From NCBI GenBank assembly GCA_046292765.1, contig JBKBQA010000004.1, positions 186,001 to 250,000 of the forward strand: a stretch of DNA of 64,000 nt, given 5' to 3'. Below, piece after piece: positions 42,254 through 52,255 of the stretch (the stretch's first letter is position 1; every line of letters starts with the position of its first letter). Both the position numbers and the translations under genes were made by a program. The notes beneath the pieces were generated by a model. The model had not been told where the DNA came from, made no database searches, and saw only the letters and a program-made list of their open reading frames with translations. This stretch comes from PGZG01 sp046292765. GTDB lineage: Bacteria > Pseudomonadota > Gammaproteobacteria > Pseudomonadales > Alcanivoracaceae.

Positions 42254-43468
42254 TCAACGACCATTGCTGATAACCCCCGCCTGATTCAGACGAGCGTACT
42301 CCTGCGCCGACAGGCCAAGCCCCTGACGCAATACCTCGTCGTTATGAGCGCCCACCTCCGGCCCCGGCCAGACAGTGCGCCCGGGCGTGCCGGCGAGCTT
42401 TGGCAAAATGGCGGGAATCTTCAGCGGCTTGCCGTTGATTTCCACCTGCTCGAACAGACCGCGCGCCTGAAAATGGGGATCGGCCAGCATGTCCGCCGCG
42501 CTATAGATGGGGCCAGCGGGGACGTTGGCCTGCTCGAGGATCGCCAACACCTCCGCTGCGGTCAGGCTGGCGCACCAGTTGGACAGCGCCTGATCGATCT
42601 CCTCCTCGTGCTCGACCCGGCCGGCATTGCTGGACAGCCGCGCATCGCTGGCCATCTCGGGGCGGCCGGCGGCTTTCATCAGTCGCTGGAAAATCGAATC
42701 ACCGTTGCCGCCGATAATGACGTACTTCTGATCGGCGCACAGGTAGGTGTTGGTAGGCACGATACCAGTCACAGTGGAGCCGGACGGCTCGCGGATGACA
42801 CCAGCGCCGTCGTACTCGGGAATTACCGCTTCCAGCAGGTTGAAGACGGATTCAAACAGCGCCACGTCCACCACCTGCCCGTTGCCGCCGCGCTGTCGTT
42901 CAAACAGGGCGAGAACAATGCCGAGCGCCGCATGAATGCCAGCGACGGTATCGCCCATCGACAGGTTAGGCCGCACTGGCCGGCCGCCGGGGAAGCCGTT
43001 GACATAGCGGAAGCCGCCGATGCCCTCACAGACCGAGGCATAGCCGGGCTTGGGAGCGTAGGGGCCACTCTGGCCATACCCCGAGATACGCGCGTAAACC
43101 AGCTTTGGATGGCTCTCGCGAAAGTCATCCGGGCCCAGCTTCCAGTTCTCCATGGTGCCGGGCTTGAAGTTCTCGATCACCACATCGGCACTGCCGATCA
43201 GCTTACGCACCAGCTCGATGCCGTCGGCCTGTTTGAGATCAATGGTGACGCACTTCTTGTTGCGGCCAAGACTGCGCCACCAGAACGAGGTGCCGTTCTC
43301 ATCCAGCTTGCGCCAGCCGCGAATCGGGTCGCCGCCGGGTGGCTCCACCTTGATCACTTCGGCGCCAAAGTAGGCCAGCAGGGTGCCGGTGAAGGGGCCG
43401 GCCAGCAGCTGGCCCAGTTCGATTACCCGGATACCTTCAAGGGGCAGGCGGCTGGCGCGTTCAGTCAT
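42254..43468 (-). CDS. Class III CoA-transferase (CaiB/BaiF family)
   Basis: A 404-residue CoA-transferase. 'VIELGQLLAGPFTGTLLAYFGAEVIKVEPPGGDPIRGW' is the family N-terminus, and the catalytic aspartate lies in 'SMGDTVAGIHAALGI' (about residue 170). It moves CoA between a donor thioester and a carboxylic acid; partners are unknown. It is divergent from a TetR gene, with a palindrome in the shared 145-bp promoter region, and is therefore a likely target. Confidence 0.92.
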   Translation of the reverse strand: MTERASRLPLEGIRVIELGQLLAGPFTGTLLAYFGAEVIKVEPPGGDPIRGWRKLDENGTSFWWRSLGRNKKCVTIDLKQADGIELVRKLIGSADVVIENFKPGTMENWKLGPDDFRESHPKLVYARISGYGQSGPYAPKPGYASVCEGIGGFRYVNGFPGGRPVRPNLSMGDTVAGIHAALGIVLALFERQRGGNGQVVDVALFESVFNLLEAVIPEYDGAGVIREPSGSTVTGIVPTNTYLCADQKYVIIGGNGDSIFQRLMKAAGRPEMASDARLSSNAGRVEHEEEIDQALSNWCASLTAAEVLAILEQANVPAGPIYSAADMLADPHFQARGLFEQVEINGKPLKIPAILPKLAGTPGRTVWPGPEVGAHNDEVLRQGLGLSAQEYARLNQAGVISNGR

Positions 43469-43557
43469 CTTGGATATCTCGGCAGGCGGTGGGGGCCGGC
43501 AGGGCCGGCCTGAAGAAACGGATTGTATACATTCAATAATGGCGCGTCCTGCTCCTC

Positions 43558-43587
43558 AACACTATACCGTCTGGTTGGTATAGTGTT
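43558..43587. promoter_or_regulatory. Palindromic operator in the CoA-transferase/TetR intergenic region
   Basis: AACACTATACC (43558-43568) and GGTATAGTGTT (43577-43587) are perfect inverted 11-mers with an 8-nt centre. It is 27 bp before the TetR start. Binding by the TetR protein is inference. Confidence 0.75.
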
Positions 43588-43613
43588 CGGATGCGTTTAA
43601 CCGGAGAGACCCC

Positions 43614-44159
43614 ATGGGCCAGCGTTCCACTCGAGACACCATTCTGGATGCGGCCCAGCGCATCGCCGCAGAGCGTGGCGCTGGCCGCATCACCCTCGAC
43701 GAGGTGGCGCGCGAAAGCGGCCTCAGCAAGGGTGGCCTGCTCTACCACTTCGCCGGTAAGGAAGCCCTGATTCAGGGGATGCTGGAGCGACTGATTGATC
43801 GCACCAGAACGGAGCGCGAGACCAGTGCCACCAGTCTCGCCGGTGCACCGCATGCAACGCTGAGAGCGCTGCTGGCCACCCGCAACCGCCCTGATGTGCT
43901 CGACCCCCATGTCGCCACCGCCATTCTTGCTGCAGCGGCGGAACAGCCATCGCTGCTGGAGCCTCTGCGCCACCACATCGCCCAGGTGAGGGAGCTGATC
44001 ATCGCCGAGGGTGGGAACAAGCCGGTGTACTGGTTGCTCTGGGCAGCGGCCGACGGATTGCTGATGCAGGAGCTGCTCGGTATCGCGCCCTGGCCAGCCG
44101 AGCAACGCGATGAGATCCATGATCAGTTGCAATTGCTTGCCGAGGAACTGCTCAAATGA
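43614..44159 (+). CDS. TetR family regulator of the RND efflux operon
   Basis: A 181-residue TetR repressor. The helix-turn-helix is 'ITLDEVARESGLSKGGLLYHF' (residues 22-42 or so). The C-terminal domain is of the TetR_C type with 'YWLLWAAADGLLMQELLG'. GGAGAG is upstream of the ATG. It overlaps the start of the efflux adaptor gene by four bases, making it the first gene of the pump operon. It is the best candidate binder of the palindrome at 43558-43587. Confidence 0.93.
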   Translation: MGQRSTRDTILDAAQRIAAERGAGRITLDEVARESGLSKGGLLYHFAGKEALIQGMLERLIDRTRTERETSATSLAGAPHATLRALLATRNRPDVLDPHVATAILAAAAEQPSLLEPLRHHIAQVRELIIAEGGNKPVYWLLWAAADGLLMQELLGIAPWPAEQRDEIHDQLQLLAEELLK

Positions 44160-45274
44160 AGCATGCCCTGTCTGTGGTGGAGAATCTGAAGAGCCGCTAT
44201 CACCATCTGCCTGCCGGTGCACGGTTAGCGGGCTGGGCACTGCTGGTGCTGATGGCGCTGTGGCTGGTGCGCTGTGGTAGTGGCAACGGTGATGTCAGCG
44301 ATGAGCGGCCGCGACCGGTGAAGCTCTATCAGGTGGGTGAGGGCAGTCTGTCTGCGGTGCGCCATTTTGTCGGCCGGGTGGATGCGGTCAGCACCGTTGA
44401 CCTGTCGTTCCGTGTCGGTGGACGGATCGTCGAATTACCGGTGCAACAGGGCGCACTGCTGCGGGCCGGCTCACTGATTGCGGCGTTGGACCCTGCGGAC
44501 TACCAGCTCGCGGTGCGCGAAGCCGAGCTGCAACTGGAGCAGGCCGGGCGGGATCTGGAGCGCACCCGCTCGCTGTATGAGCGCGGCAGTATTTCCAGGG
44601 CCAATCTTGATCAGACGGAAACCGCCCACAACCTGCGCCGGGTCGGACTCGACACGGCTCGCCGCAACCTCGCCTACACCCGCATTACTGCGCCGTTCGA
44701 TGCGTTGGTTACACGGCGACTGGTGGATCCATTCACCAACGTCAGTGCCGGCGCCGAGATTGTCCGGGTGCAGAACGTGGAGGAATTCCGGGTCCATATC
44801 AATGTGCCGGAAAACCTGATGGGGGCGCTCGATCAGGCCGAGGCAATCATTGCTGAAGCGGTTTTCCAGAGTCGACCCGACCAGCCTCAGGTGCTGACCT
44901 ACCGTGAACACGAAACGGAACCGGACGCGGTGGCGCAAACCTACCGGGTCACCTTTGGCATGCCTCGCAACGACACTTTGAACGTGCTGCCGGGGATGAC
45001 CGTGACGGTGCGCTTGCGCGCGGCGCTGCCCGCCGAAGTGGCGTTCGCCGATATCCCGCCTTCTGCCATCGACAGTGATGAGCACGGCGATTTCCGCGTC
45101 TGGGTATTTGATGTCGATACCGGCACAGTGTCCCCACGACCGGTGATGCTGCTGGGACTGAACGGGGAGGGGCGCGCGCTGGTGACCGGGTTGGTGGGTG
45201 ACGAGCAGATCGTTAGCGCCGGTCTGCAGCTGCTTCACGACGGCATGCGTGTCATGCCGTTTGACGGCTTCTGA
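44156..45274 (+). CDS. RND efflux periplasmic adaptor (membrane-fusion protein)
   Basis: A 372-residue adaptor with an N-terminal membrane segment ('RLAGWALLVLMALWLVRCG'; the cysteine could be a lipobox-like site but the context is weak). The barrel-sandwich hybrid has 'DLSFRVGGRIVELPVQQGALLRAGSLIAALDPADYQL'. An alpha-hairpin with 'LERTRSLYERGSISRANLDQ' and beta-barrel segments follow. It links the inner-membrane pump to an outer-membrane channel. No TolC-like gene is adjacent. Confidence 0.93.
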   Translation: MKHALSVVENLKSRYHHLPAGARLAGWALLVLMALWLVRCGSGNGDVSDERPRPVKLYQVGEGSLSAVRHFVGRVDAVSTVDLSFRVGGRIVELPVQQGALLRAGSLIAALDPADYQLAVREAELQLEQAGRDLERTRSLYERGSISRANLDQTETAHNLRRVGLDTARRNLAYTRITAPFDALVTRRLVDPFTNVSAGAEIVRVQNVEEFRVHINVPENLMGALDQAEAIIAEAVFQSRPDQPQVLTYREHETEPDAVAQTYRVTFGMPRNDTLNVLPGMTVTVRLRAALPAEVAFADIPPSAIDSDEHGDFRVWVFDVDTGTVSPRPVMLLGLNGEGRALVTGLVGDEQIVSAGLQLLHDGMRVMPFDGF

Positions 45275-45284
45275 GGAGTCTGCC

Positions 45285-48200
45285 GTGGATATTGCTCGTG
45301 CTTCGATTGATCGCCCGGTCAATACCTGGCTGATTATTCTGGCCTGCCTGCTCGGTGGCTGGTGGGGTCTGAACGGCATTGGTCGTCTTGAGGATCCTGC
45401 CTTTACCATCAAGATGGCGCTGGTGATTACGCCTTATCCCGGTGCCACCGCCGCAGAAGTGGAGGAGGAAATCACTGAGCCGCTGGAGTCGGCGATCCAG
45501 CAGTTGCCGCAGCTCAAGCGGCTGACCTCCCGCTCTCGTCCTGGCGAGTCCATCATCAAGGTCGAAATCAAGAATACCTACGATGGCAACACCATTCCTC
45601 AGGTGTGGGACGAACTGCGTCGCAAGGTTGGCGATGCCCAGAGCAGCCTGCCGCCGAGCGCCCGCCGCTCTATTGTCTATGATGATTATGGCGATGTGTT
45701 TGGCATTTTCTATGCCGTCACTGCGCCCGGTTTCAGTGACGCGGAAATCCGCGAGCTGTCGCGCTTTTTGCGCCGCGAACTGCTGACGGTGCCGAACGTC
45801 GCCAAGGTCAGCACCGCCGGTGAGCCGGAAGAAACCATCTATGTAGAGATTTCCGAAGAACGGTTGGTCAGTCTCGGCCTGCCACTGGAAGCGGTGCTGA
45901 ATACCATCCAGACCGAGAACCGGGTGCAGGATGGCGGCGCCATTACCGTGGATGGGAGGCGGTTGCGTTTTTCGGCTCCCCCCGGTTTTGACTCGGTGGC
46001 CAGTATCGAGGCGTTGCGTATCGGCCGGCCAGGCTCCACCGAGCAGATCAGTCTGCTGGATGTGGCGACGGTCTATCGTGGTACCACGGATACCCCGGAC
46101 CATCTGATTATCCATAACGGCGAAGCCGCGTTTACCCTTGCTGTGGCCGGCCTGCAGGACGCCAATATCGTTGAAGTCGGCAAGGCGGTCAGCGCCCATC
46201 TGCAGCGGCTGCAGGGCAACATCCCGCTGGGCGTGGATATCCATCCGGTCTATGAACAGCATGTGGTGGTGGAGCAGGCCATCAACAGCTTCCTCATCAG
46301 TCTGCTGCTGTCGGTGTCGATTGTGATTGGCGTGCTGTGCTTGACGATGGGATGGCGAGTGGGGGTGGTGGTGGGCGTCACCCTGCTGCTGACCGTGCTT
46401 GGCACGGTGTTTTTCATGCGCATGCTGTCGATCGAGATGGAGCGAATTTCCCTCGGCGCACTGATCATTGCCATGGGCATGCTGGTGGACAACGCCATCG
46501 TGATTGCCGAAGGCATGTTGATCGGTATCCAGCGTGGTCAGCTCGCCCGTGATGCAGCCAGTGATGCCAGTCGTCGCACCCAGATGCCGCTGCTCGGCGC
46601 CACGGTGATCGGCATCATGGCGTTCTCCGGCATCGGGTTGTCATCGGATATTACCGGTGAGTTTTTGTTTTCGCTGTTCGCGGTGATTGCCATCTCGCTG
46701 ATGCTGAGTTGGTTGCTGGCGATCACGGTGACGCCGCTGATGGGACATTACCTGTTCGATGGCCATCAGTATCAGGAAGGCGAGGATCCCTATAATCAGC
46801 CGGTGTATCTGCGCTACCGGGAAATGCTGGTTCGGGTGCTGCGTCATCGCGGCCGCACGGTGATGGTTCTGGTTGCTGTCACCTTGCTGGCGGTGGTGGG
46901 TTTTGGTTTCCTCAAGCATGCTTTTTTCCCGCCCTCCAATACCCCCATGTTTTATCTCAATGTGCTGTTGCGGCAGGGCTCTGACATCCAGGAAACCGCT
47001 CAGCGCTTGCGCGAGATGGATGCGGTGTTGCGCGAGCATGAAGAGGTTGAGGCCGTGACCGGCTTTATCGGTCAAGGCGCAAGCCGATTTATGCTTACCT
47101 ATGAACCGGAGCTGCCCAACCCGTCCTATGGTCAGTTGATCGTGCGCGTCAGTGACCGTGATCGTATCGATGATCTGGTAGTCGCGTTGCGGCAACGCTT
47201 TGCGTTGCAGTTTCCGGGCGTCGAGGTTTACCCCCAGCGGTTGATGTTCGGACCAGGTGGCGGTGCCAAGATTGAGGCCCGTTTCAAGGGGCACGACCCG
47301 GTGGTGCTGCGTCAGCTGGGAGAGCAGGCGCGGGCGGTATTTGCCCGTAGTGGTGTAGTGGTGGATGTACGTACCGACTGGCGCCAGCAGGAGATGGTTA
47401 TCGTGCCGCGCTTTGATGAGGAGCGTGCTCGCATCGCGGGCGTCGGCCGGAGCGAGATTGCCACCTCGTCGTTGTTTGCCTCGACGGGTGTTCGCGCTGG
47501 CACCTACCGGGAGCGAGATTCCCAGATTCCGATCATTGTCCGGCCGCCGTATCAGGAGCGCACCAATGTCAGCCGGCTGTCCGATCGCTTGATGTGGAGC
47601 AGTGCCGAGCAGGCCTATGTTCCGGTCAGTCAGGTGGTGAGCGGGTTTGACATCGCCACCGAGGAATCCTTGATCCATCGTCGCAACCGGGTTCGGGCAT
47701 TGAAGGTGCAGGCCGACCCGGCCGGCGATCTCACGGCCGATCAGGCGCTGCGTCGCCTGCGCCCGTTGGTGGAGTACATTCCACTGCCGCCAGGCTATGT
47801 ACTGGAATGGGGTGGGGAGTTTGAGGGTGCACAGGAAGCTCAGGCATCGCTTGCCCGGGAAGTGCCGCTGGGATTTCTTGTCATGCTGGTTATTTCAGTG
47901 TTGCTGTTTGGCAGTGTCCGTCAGCCGCTGGTGATCTGGCTGGTGGTGCCGATGTCGATCTGTGGTGTCAGTGCCGGCCTGCTGCTGACCGGACAGCCGT
48001 TTACCTTTATGGCGCTGCTCGGTTTCCTCAGTCTGTCCGGCATGCTGATGAAGAACGCGATCGTACTGGTGGATGAAATTGATACCCAGGCGCGGGAGGG
48101 AAAACCACCGCCCGAGGCACTGCTGGATGCCAGTGTCAGTCGTCTGCGACCGGTATTTCTGGCCGCCTTCACCACCATTCTCGGCATGATTCCGCTGTTG

Positions 48201-48326
48201 TGGGATGCGTTCTTTGCCAGCATGGCGATTACCATCATGGCCGGTCTGGCATTCGCCACCCTGCTCACCATGGTGGCGGCGCCGGTGCTGTACGCGTTGT
48301 TGTTCAGGATTCGCCTGGCGCCCTGA
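45285..48326 (+). CDS. RND efflux permease (AcrB/MexF superfamily)
   Basis: A 1013-residue resistance-nodulation-division pump with twelve membrane segments and two large periplasmic loops. The N-terminus 'RASIDRPVNTWLIILACLLGG' and the 'GMLVDNAIVIAEGM' motif (D402 region) are typical. 'GMLMKNAIVLVDEI' is the repeat in the second half. Proton-driven export of hydrophobic compounds is the family role; the substrate is unknown. The GTG start at 45285 has GAGGAG upstream, and it follows the adaptor gene by 10 bp. It is of the MexK/TriC-like type, with no outer-membrane partner here. Confidence 0.93.
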   Translation: MDIARASIDRPVNTWLIILACLLGGWWGLNGIGRLEDPAFTIKMALVITPYPGATAAEVEEEITEPLESAIQQLPQLKRLTSRSRPGESIIKVEIKNTYDGNTIPQVWDELRRKVGDAQSSLPPSARRSIVYDDYGDVFGIFYAVTAPGFSDAEIRELSRFLRRELLTVPNVAKVSTAGEPEETIYVEISEERLVSLGLPLEAVLNTIQTENRVQDGGAITVDGRRLRFSAPPGFDSVASIEALRIGRPGSTEQISLLDVATVYRGTTDTPDHLIIHNGEAAFTLAVAGLQDANIVEVGKAVSAHLQRLQGNIPLGVDIHPVYEQHVVVEQAINSFLISLLLSVSIVIGVLCLTMGWRVGVVVGVTLLLTVLGTVFFMRMLSIEMERISLGALIIAMGMLVDNAIVIAEGMLIGIQRGQLARDAASDASRRTQMPLLGATVIGIMAFSGIGLSSDITGEFLFSLFAVIAISLMLSWLLAITVTPLMGHYLFDGHQYQEGEDPYNQPVYLRYREMLVRVLRHRGRTVMVLVAVTLLAVVGFGFLKHAFFPPSNTPMFYLNVLLRQGSDIQETAQRLREMDAVLREHEEVEAVTGFIGQGASRFMLTYEPELPNPSYGQLIVRVSDRDRIDDLVVALRQRFALQFPGVEVYPQRLMFGPGGGAKIEARFKGHDPVVLRQLGEQARAVFARSGVVVDVRTDWRQQEMVIVPRFDEERARIAGVGRSEIATSSLFASTGVRAGTYRERDSQIPIIVRPPYQERTNVSRLSDRLMWSSAEQAYVPVSQVVSGFDIATEESLIHRRNRVRALKVQADPAGDLTADQALRRLRPLVEYIPLPPGYVLEWGGEFEGAQEAQASLAREVPLGFLVMLVISVLLFGSVRQPLVIWLVVPMSICGVSAGLLLTGQPFTFMALLGFLSLSGMLMKNAIVLVDEIDTQAREGKPPPEALLDASVSRLRPVFLAAFTTILGMIPLLWDAFFASMAITIMAGLAFATLLTMVAAPVLYALLFRIRLAP

Positions 48327-48337
48327 GGCGCCAGCGC

Positions 48338-50194
48338 CTACTGCACCGCCAGTTGCGGAGCCGGCTTCACGACCGATCGGGGCGCATTGGTGATTTCACG
48401 GTGGAAACCGGTCGGTCCCTGATCGCCGGTGGCGTCCGGGAACCACAACGCCATATTGATGTGTGCGTGGCGCAGGTTGCGTAACGGAATTTTTCTCTCT
48501 TTCGCCAGGCGCACCATGGCAGCAAGAACGTCACCGTGACGGACTTGGCCGACATCGGTGACAGTGGTGCGGATGGCATCGCGGATCAGGCTATCGAGCT
48601 GCTCGCGGGGAAGGCCGCTGAACTGCATCCGGCTCATGTCGGTGATAAAGGCATCCGCCAACTGTTCCGGCGTGGTGATCAGGCCGTTGCTTTTCAGCTG
48701 GCTCAGCATGCGATTGGCGGCTTCGTCATAGCGGGCAAGACGGGACGGGTCTTCGGCGAGCCAGTGGATGGCTTCGCCGAGGCTGCCAATGCGGCGCGGC
48801 AGCCGCGGCGATGCGGCGAGCAGGTCCATAGCCGGTGTCGGCATGCCGTTGAGACGGAACCCCAGCCGTGGCAGGGTGCCTTCGTAACGCATCGCCTTGC
48901 TGCGCAGTTCACGATCATCCCGGTACACCATGCCGAGCTCGGTGCCGGCCATGAACTGGTCGAACAGCCCACCCTCCACTAACGGCATACCGTTAACAAA
49001 AAACATCTGCCAGCCGCGTCCGGAATCCAGATGCAACCAGTCACCGGGCATGCGCGCATAGTTCATGCCGACCTCGAAATCGGTCATCCAGCCATCCACA
49101 TTGCCGCGCTGGTCGGGGCGGTAGACGCTGTCGAATGTCACTCGGGCACCGTCCAGCTGATGAAAGTCCACATTCAGTTCGAAGCGTGGCTCCCGCAGCA
49201 GCGAGATGAAATGGCGCAGTGAACCGATACTGTCGATGGCGAAGGGAATCGGGATCACCGCGCCCTGCTCGTAAAAATGGACGTGGATATCATGACTGAC
49301 AATGGTCGGCATGCCGAGATACCAGATGCGCAGTCGCAGCAGCATGGTATTGCGCACCGGGCCGGCGGCTACCGCTCGCGGGACTACGCGGATGTTGTTC
49401 TCGGTGTCGAGACTGAAACGCAGGTTGCGGTTAAGAATGCCGGTGGACAGCGTGATATGGATGTTATCAAACACATTCTCGCCGGCGTGGGGGCCCACCA
49501 GGCTTTCAACGTGATTGATGCCGAGCAGGTTGCGGCGATCGAAGTGCATCCGCATGACGGTGCTTTCGATCCGTCCCTCATCCATATTGACGTCGACATA
49601 GCGTGCTTTTGAGCGGCCCGGCTGGCCTTTAACCAGATAAACGTATCGCGGCGCGACACCGTCGCCGTCGAGACGGATTTCCTGCAGCAGGGTTCCCTGC
49701 AGCTTGCCGTGCTGGTCCGCGCGGTAACGCTGATCACCGCCGTCACGGTACATAAATACCAGCTCGTCAAAGGCGTCCAGCTTGCCGCGTTGCCCGGCAA
49801 CCTGTCCCGGAGTCTGGCCGTCGATCCAGATCAGACCATCACTGTTGAATTCATCGAACTGGAATGGAATCGGGATCAGCTTGCCGCCGCGCACTGCCAT
49901 GACCGACAGTTGCTCCAGCGGCAGATTGTGGGCCTTGTCCAGTTCCGAACCGGAAATCACCATCGGGTAGAGGTAAGTGAAGTGGGTCAGCCCGAGGCTC
50001 TCGATGGTATGCCGCATCTGTTCCACCGAGGCATTGCGGATCAGCGGCACATGCTGCATCAGGGCTGCCGGATCGTCCCGGTAGGCCCGGATAAAGGATT
50101 CCATGACGTCGTCTGATACCGGCGTCCGGCTGGAAGCGTGACTGACCAGTGGCAGCAGTAGCGCACAGGTCAGGGCGAGCAGGCTGCTTTTCAT
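48338..50194 (-). CDS. Secreted protein of unknown function, paralogue A
   Basis: A 618-residue exported protein with signal peptide 'MKSSLLALTCALLLPLVSHA'. It aligns along its length with the upstream gene at 50281-52176. Shared blocks include 'THFTYLYPM', 'MAVRGG', 'IPIPFQ.DEF', 'DELVFM.RDGG', 'STGILN.N.R.SL', 'HFYEQG' and 'PGDWLH.DS.RGW.MFF'. The N-terminal half looks beta-rich and the last 150 residues helical. I do not recognise the family. It lies 12 bp from the convergent efflux permease gene and 86 bp after paralogue B. Confidence 0.75.
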   Translation of the reverse strand: MKSSLLALTCALLLPLVSHASSRTPVSDDVMESFIRAYRDDPAALMQHVPLIRNASVEQMRHTIESLGLTHFTYLYPMVISGSELDKAHNLPLEQLSVMAVRGGKLIPIPFQFDEFNSDGLIWIDGQTPGQVAGQRGKLDAFDELVFMYRDGGDQRYRADQHGKLQGTLLQEIRLDGDGVAPRYVYLVKGQPGRSKARYVDVNMDEGRIESTVMRMHFDRRNLLGINHVESLVGPHAGENVFDNIHITLSTGILNRNLRFSLDTENNIRVVPRAVAAGPVRNTMLLRLRIWYLGMPTIVSHDIHVHFYEQGAVIPIPFAIDSIGSLRHFISLLREPRFELNVDFHQLDGARVTFDSVYRPDQRGNVDGWMTDFEVGMNYARMPGDWLHLDSGRGWQMFFVNGMPLVEGGLFDQFMAGTELGMVYRDDRELRSKAMRYEGTLPRLGFRLNGMPTPAMDLLAASPRLPRRIGSLGEAIHWLAEDPSRLARYDEAANRMLSQLKSNGLITTPEQLADAFITDMSRMQFSGLPREQLDSLIRDAIRTTVTDVGQVRHGDVLAAMVRLAKERKIPLRNLRHAHINMALWFPDATGDQGPTGFHREITNAPRSVVKPAPQLAVQ

Positions 50195-50280
50195 TGTTAT
50201 CCCCGCGAAATGTCCCGGCAGTATCCCAGATGATCGACGGTTGGCGGGATGGCTAAACCTGCCAGTCCGGTGTCTGCCTG

Positions 50281-52176
50281 TCAGTTTATGCCGCGCTCCG
50301 GGTCCACCCAGGGGCGCACCACGTGAGTTGGCGGATGTTGCAGTTGCCAGTGGAAATCCCTCGGCCCGCCTTCGCCAACCCAGTCAGGCAGCCACAGGGT
50401 ATTGTCCATTGAGCCGTAACGCAGTGCCGTCAGATCCAGCTTGCGCTCGCGGGCCAGCGACACCATCCGTGCCAGCACCTGACCATGGCGCACCGCGCCC
50501 GGATCATCCACCACATCAATAATGGCATCTCTGAGCAGCCGGTTCAGGTCGCTGCGGGGCAGTCCGGTAAAGCGCATCCGGTCCATGTCGGCAATAAAGG
50601 CATCGGCGAGTCGGGTGGCGCTGGTCAGTTGCCCTTTGTCACGTAATTGACTCAACACCTCATTCGCCACCCGATCGTACTGAGCCAGCTTGCTGCTGCT
50701 CTCGTCGGGCTGATCGGCAAGCATGATGATGGCCTCTCCGAGGGTGTCTACTTTGGAGAAATCCAGCTTGGGCATGGCGCTGAGAAGATTGATGACGTAG
50801 CGGGGCAGTCCGCTGCTGGTAAAGCCGAAACGGGGGGTGGCACCGGGAAAGCGTTCATGGGGCAGGATCGCGGCGGTGTCATCCCGATAGAGCATCGACA
50901 GATGCATGCCTTCGAGGAAGGCGTCAAACAGTCCGCCCTCGACCACCGGCATATGATTGGCGAAGAACATCTCCCAGCCACGGTTGGAATCCATGTGCAG
51001 CCAGTCGCCCGGCAGACGGGCGCTGGCCATGCGCTCTTCAAACGGGCTCATGGTGCCGTCCACCACGCCGCGACTGTCGTCATCATCGAAGACGCTGTCA
51101 AACGTCACTCGCGCGCCTTCGAGGTTATGGAAGTCGACGCTGAACTCAATGCGCGGCTCGCGCAGGAACATCAGGAAGTAGCGCAGGGTGCGCATCCCCT
51201 CCACGGCAAAACGACTGGGCACCACGATGCCCTGTTCGTAGAAGTGAATGCTGAACTGCTGGTTAAAGAATGTCGGCAGGTACATGTACCAGATCCGGGT
51301 GCGGACCAGAAAACTGGCCCGGATCGGACCATTTTTCACCGCCACCGGCACAGCGCGGATATTGTTGCCACTGGTCAGGCTGACGCGCATGTTCTGGTTG
51401 AGAATGCCGGTGCTGATGTTGATATACATGCTGTCAAATACATTCACCCCGTGGTGCGGACCCACCTTGCTGGCAATGTGTTCGATATTGATCACATTTT
51501 TGGTGTCGTAGACCATTTCCATTACAGTGGTGTCGATGCGGCCCTTGGCAAAATCCACCTGGACATAGCTGGCTTCCGAGCGCTCCGGGTTGTCCAGCAT
51601 CAGGTACACATAGCGGGGATTGTTGCGTGGCGAGTCCAGCCGGATCTCGTGCAATACGCGGCCTTCTACGCGGCCATGTCTGGACGGGTCGTAGGTGTGC
51701 TGGCCACCGTCGCGGAACATGAACACCAGCTCGTCGAAATCGTCGAAATAATCGGGTTTGCCCTCTGCCGGCGCCTTGTTGGCACCGGGAATCCAGATCA
51801 GTCCGGTGCGATCGAACTCGTCGATCTGGAACGGGATCGGGATCATGCGCCCCCCCCGCACCGCCATCAGTGACAGGCGGTGGATCGGGGTGCCGTGCAC
51901 CGTCGGGAGCTCATGGCCACGCACGGTCATGGGGTACAAATAGGTGAAGTGGGTGGTGTCGAGGCCGATGATGGCCCGGTGCAGTTGATCCGACGAGATA
52001 TTGCGCAGCCCGCCCGGATAACGCGCCAGGGCACTGGGATCGTTGCGATAGAACTCCATGAAGGTTTCGAAAAAGCGTTCCGGCAGGGTGCCTTCCCAGC
52101 CATCCCGTGCACCAGCCTGAACAGACCAGCCGAGGCCGGCCAAAAGCATCAGACAGGTAGCCCGTAACAAGCGCAT
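50281..52176 (-). CDS. Secreted protein of unknown function, paralogue B
   Basis: A 631-residue exported protein with signal peptide 'MRLLRATCLMLLAGLGW' then 'SVQAGA'. It is a full-length paralogue of the gene at 48338-50194 (same order of blocks, e.g. 'LSLMAVRGGRMIPIPFQIDEF' and 'LPGDWLHMDSNRGWEMFF'), so the pair arose by tandem duplication. The start at 52176 has GGGAGA upstream; an open frame back to 52275 lacks a signal peptide at its start. It is divergent from a methyltransferase gene. No catalytic motif is evident. Confidence 0.75.
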   Translation of the reverse strand: MRLLRATCLMLLAGLGWSVQAGARDGWEGTLPERFFETFMEFYRNDPSALARYPGGLRNISSDQLHRAIIGLDTTHFTYLYPMTVRGHELPTVHGTPIHRLSLMAVRGGRMIPIPFQIDEFDRTGLIWIPGANKAPAEGKPDYFDDFDELVFMFRDGGQHTYDPSRHGRVEGRVLHEIRLDSPRNNPRYVYLMLDNPERSEASYVQVDFAKGRIDTTVMEMVYDTKNVINIEHIASKVGPHHGVNVFDSMYINISTGILNQNMRVSLTSGNNIRAVPVAVKNGPIRASFLVRTRIWYMYLPTFFNQQFSIHFYEQGIVVPSRFAVEGMRTLRYFLMFLREPRIEFSVDFHNLEGARVTFDSVFDDDDSRGVVDGTMSPFEERMASARLPGDWLHMDSNRGWEMFFANHMPVVEGGLFDAFLEGMHLSMLYRDDTAAILPHERFPGATPRFGFTSSGLPRYVINLLSAMPKLDFSKVDTLGEAIIMLADQPDESSSKLAQYDRVANEVLSQLRDKGQLTSATRLADAFIADMDRMRFTGLPRSDLNRLLRDAIIDVVDDPGAVRHGQVLARMVSLARERKLDLTALRYGSMDNTLWLPDWVGEGGPRDFHWQLQHPPTHVVRPWVDPERGIN

Positions 52177-52255
52177 TTTTGTTATTCTCCCGGCCTTTCC
52201 TGGCCTGTTATGAAGAGCCCCGGGGGGGCGGTGAACACAGGATGACTGAGTGTAC

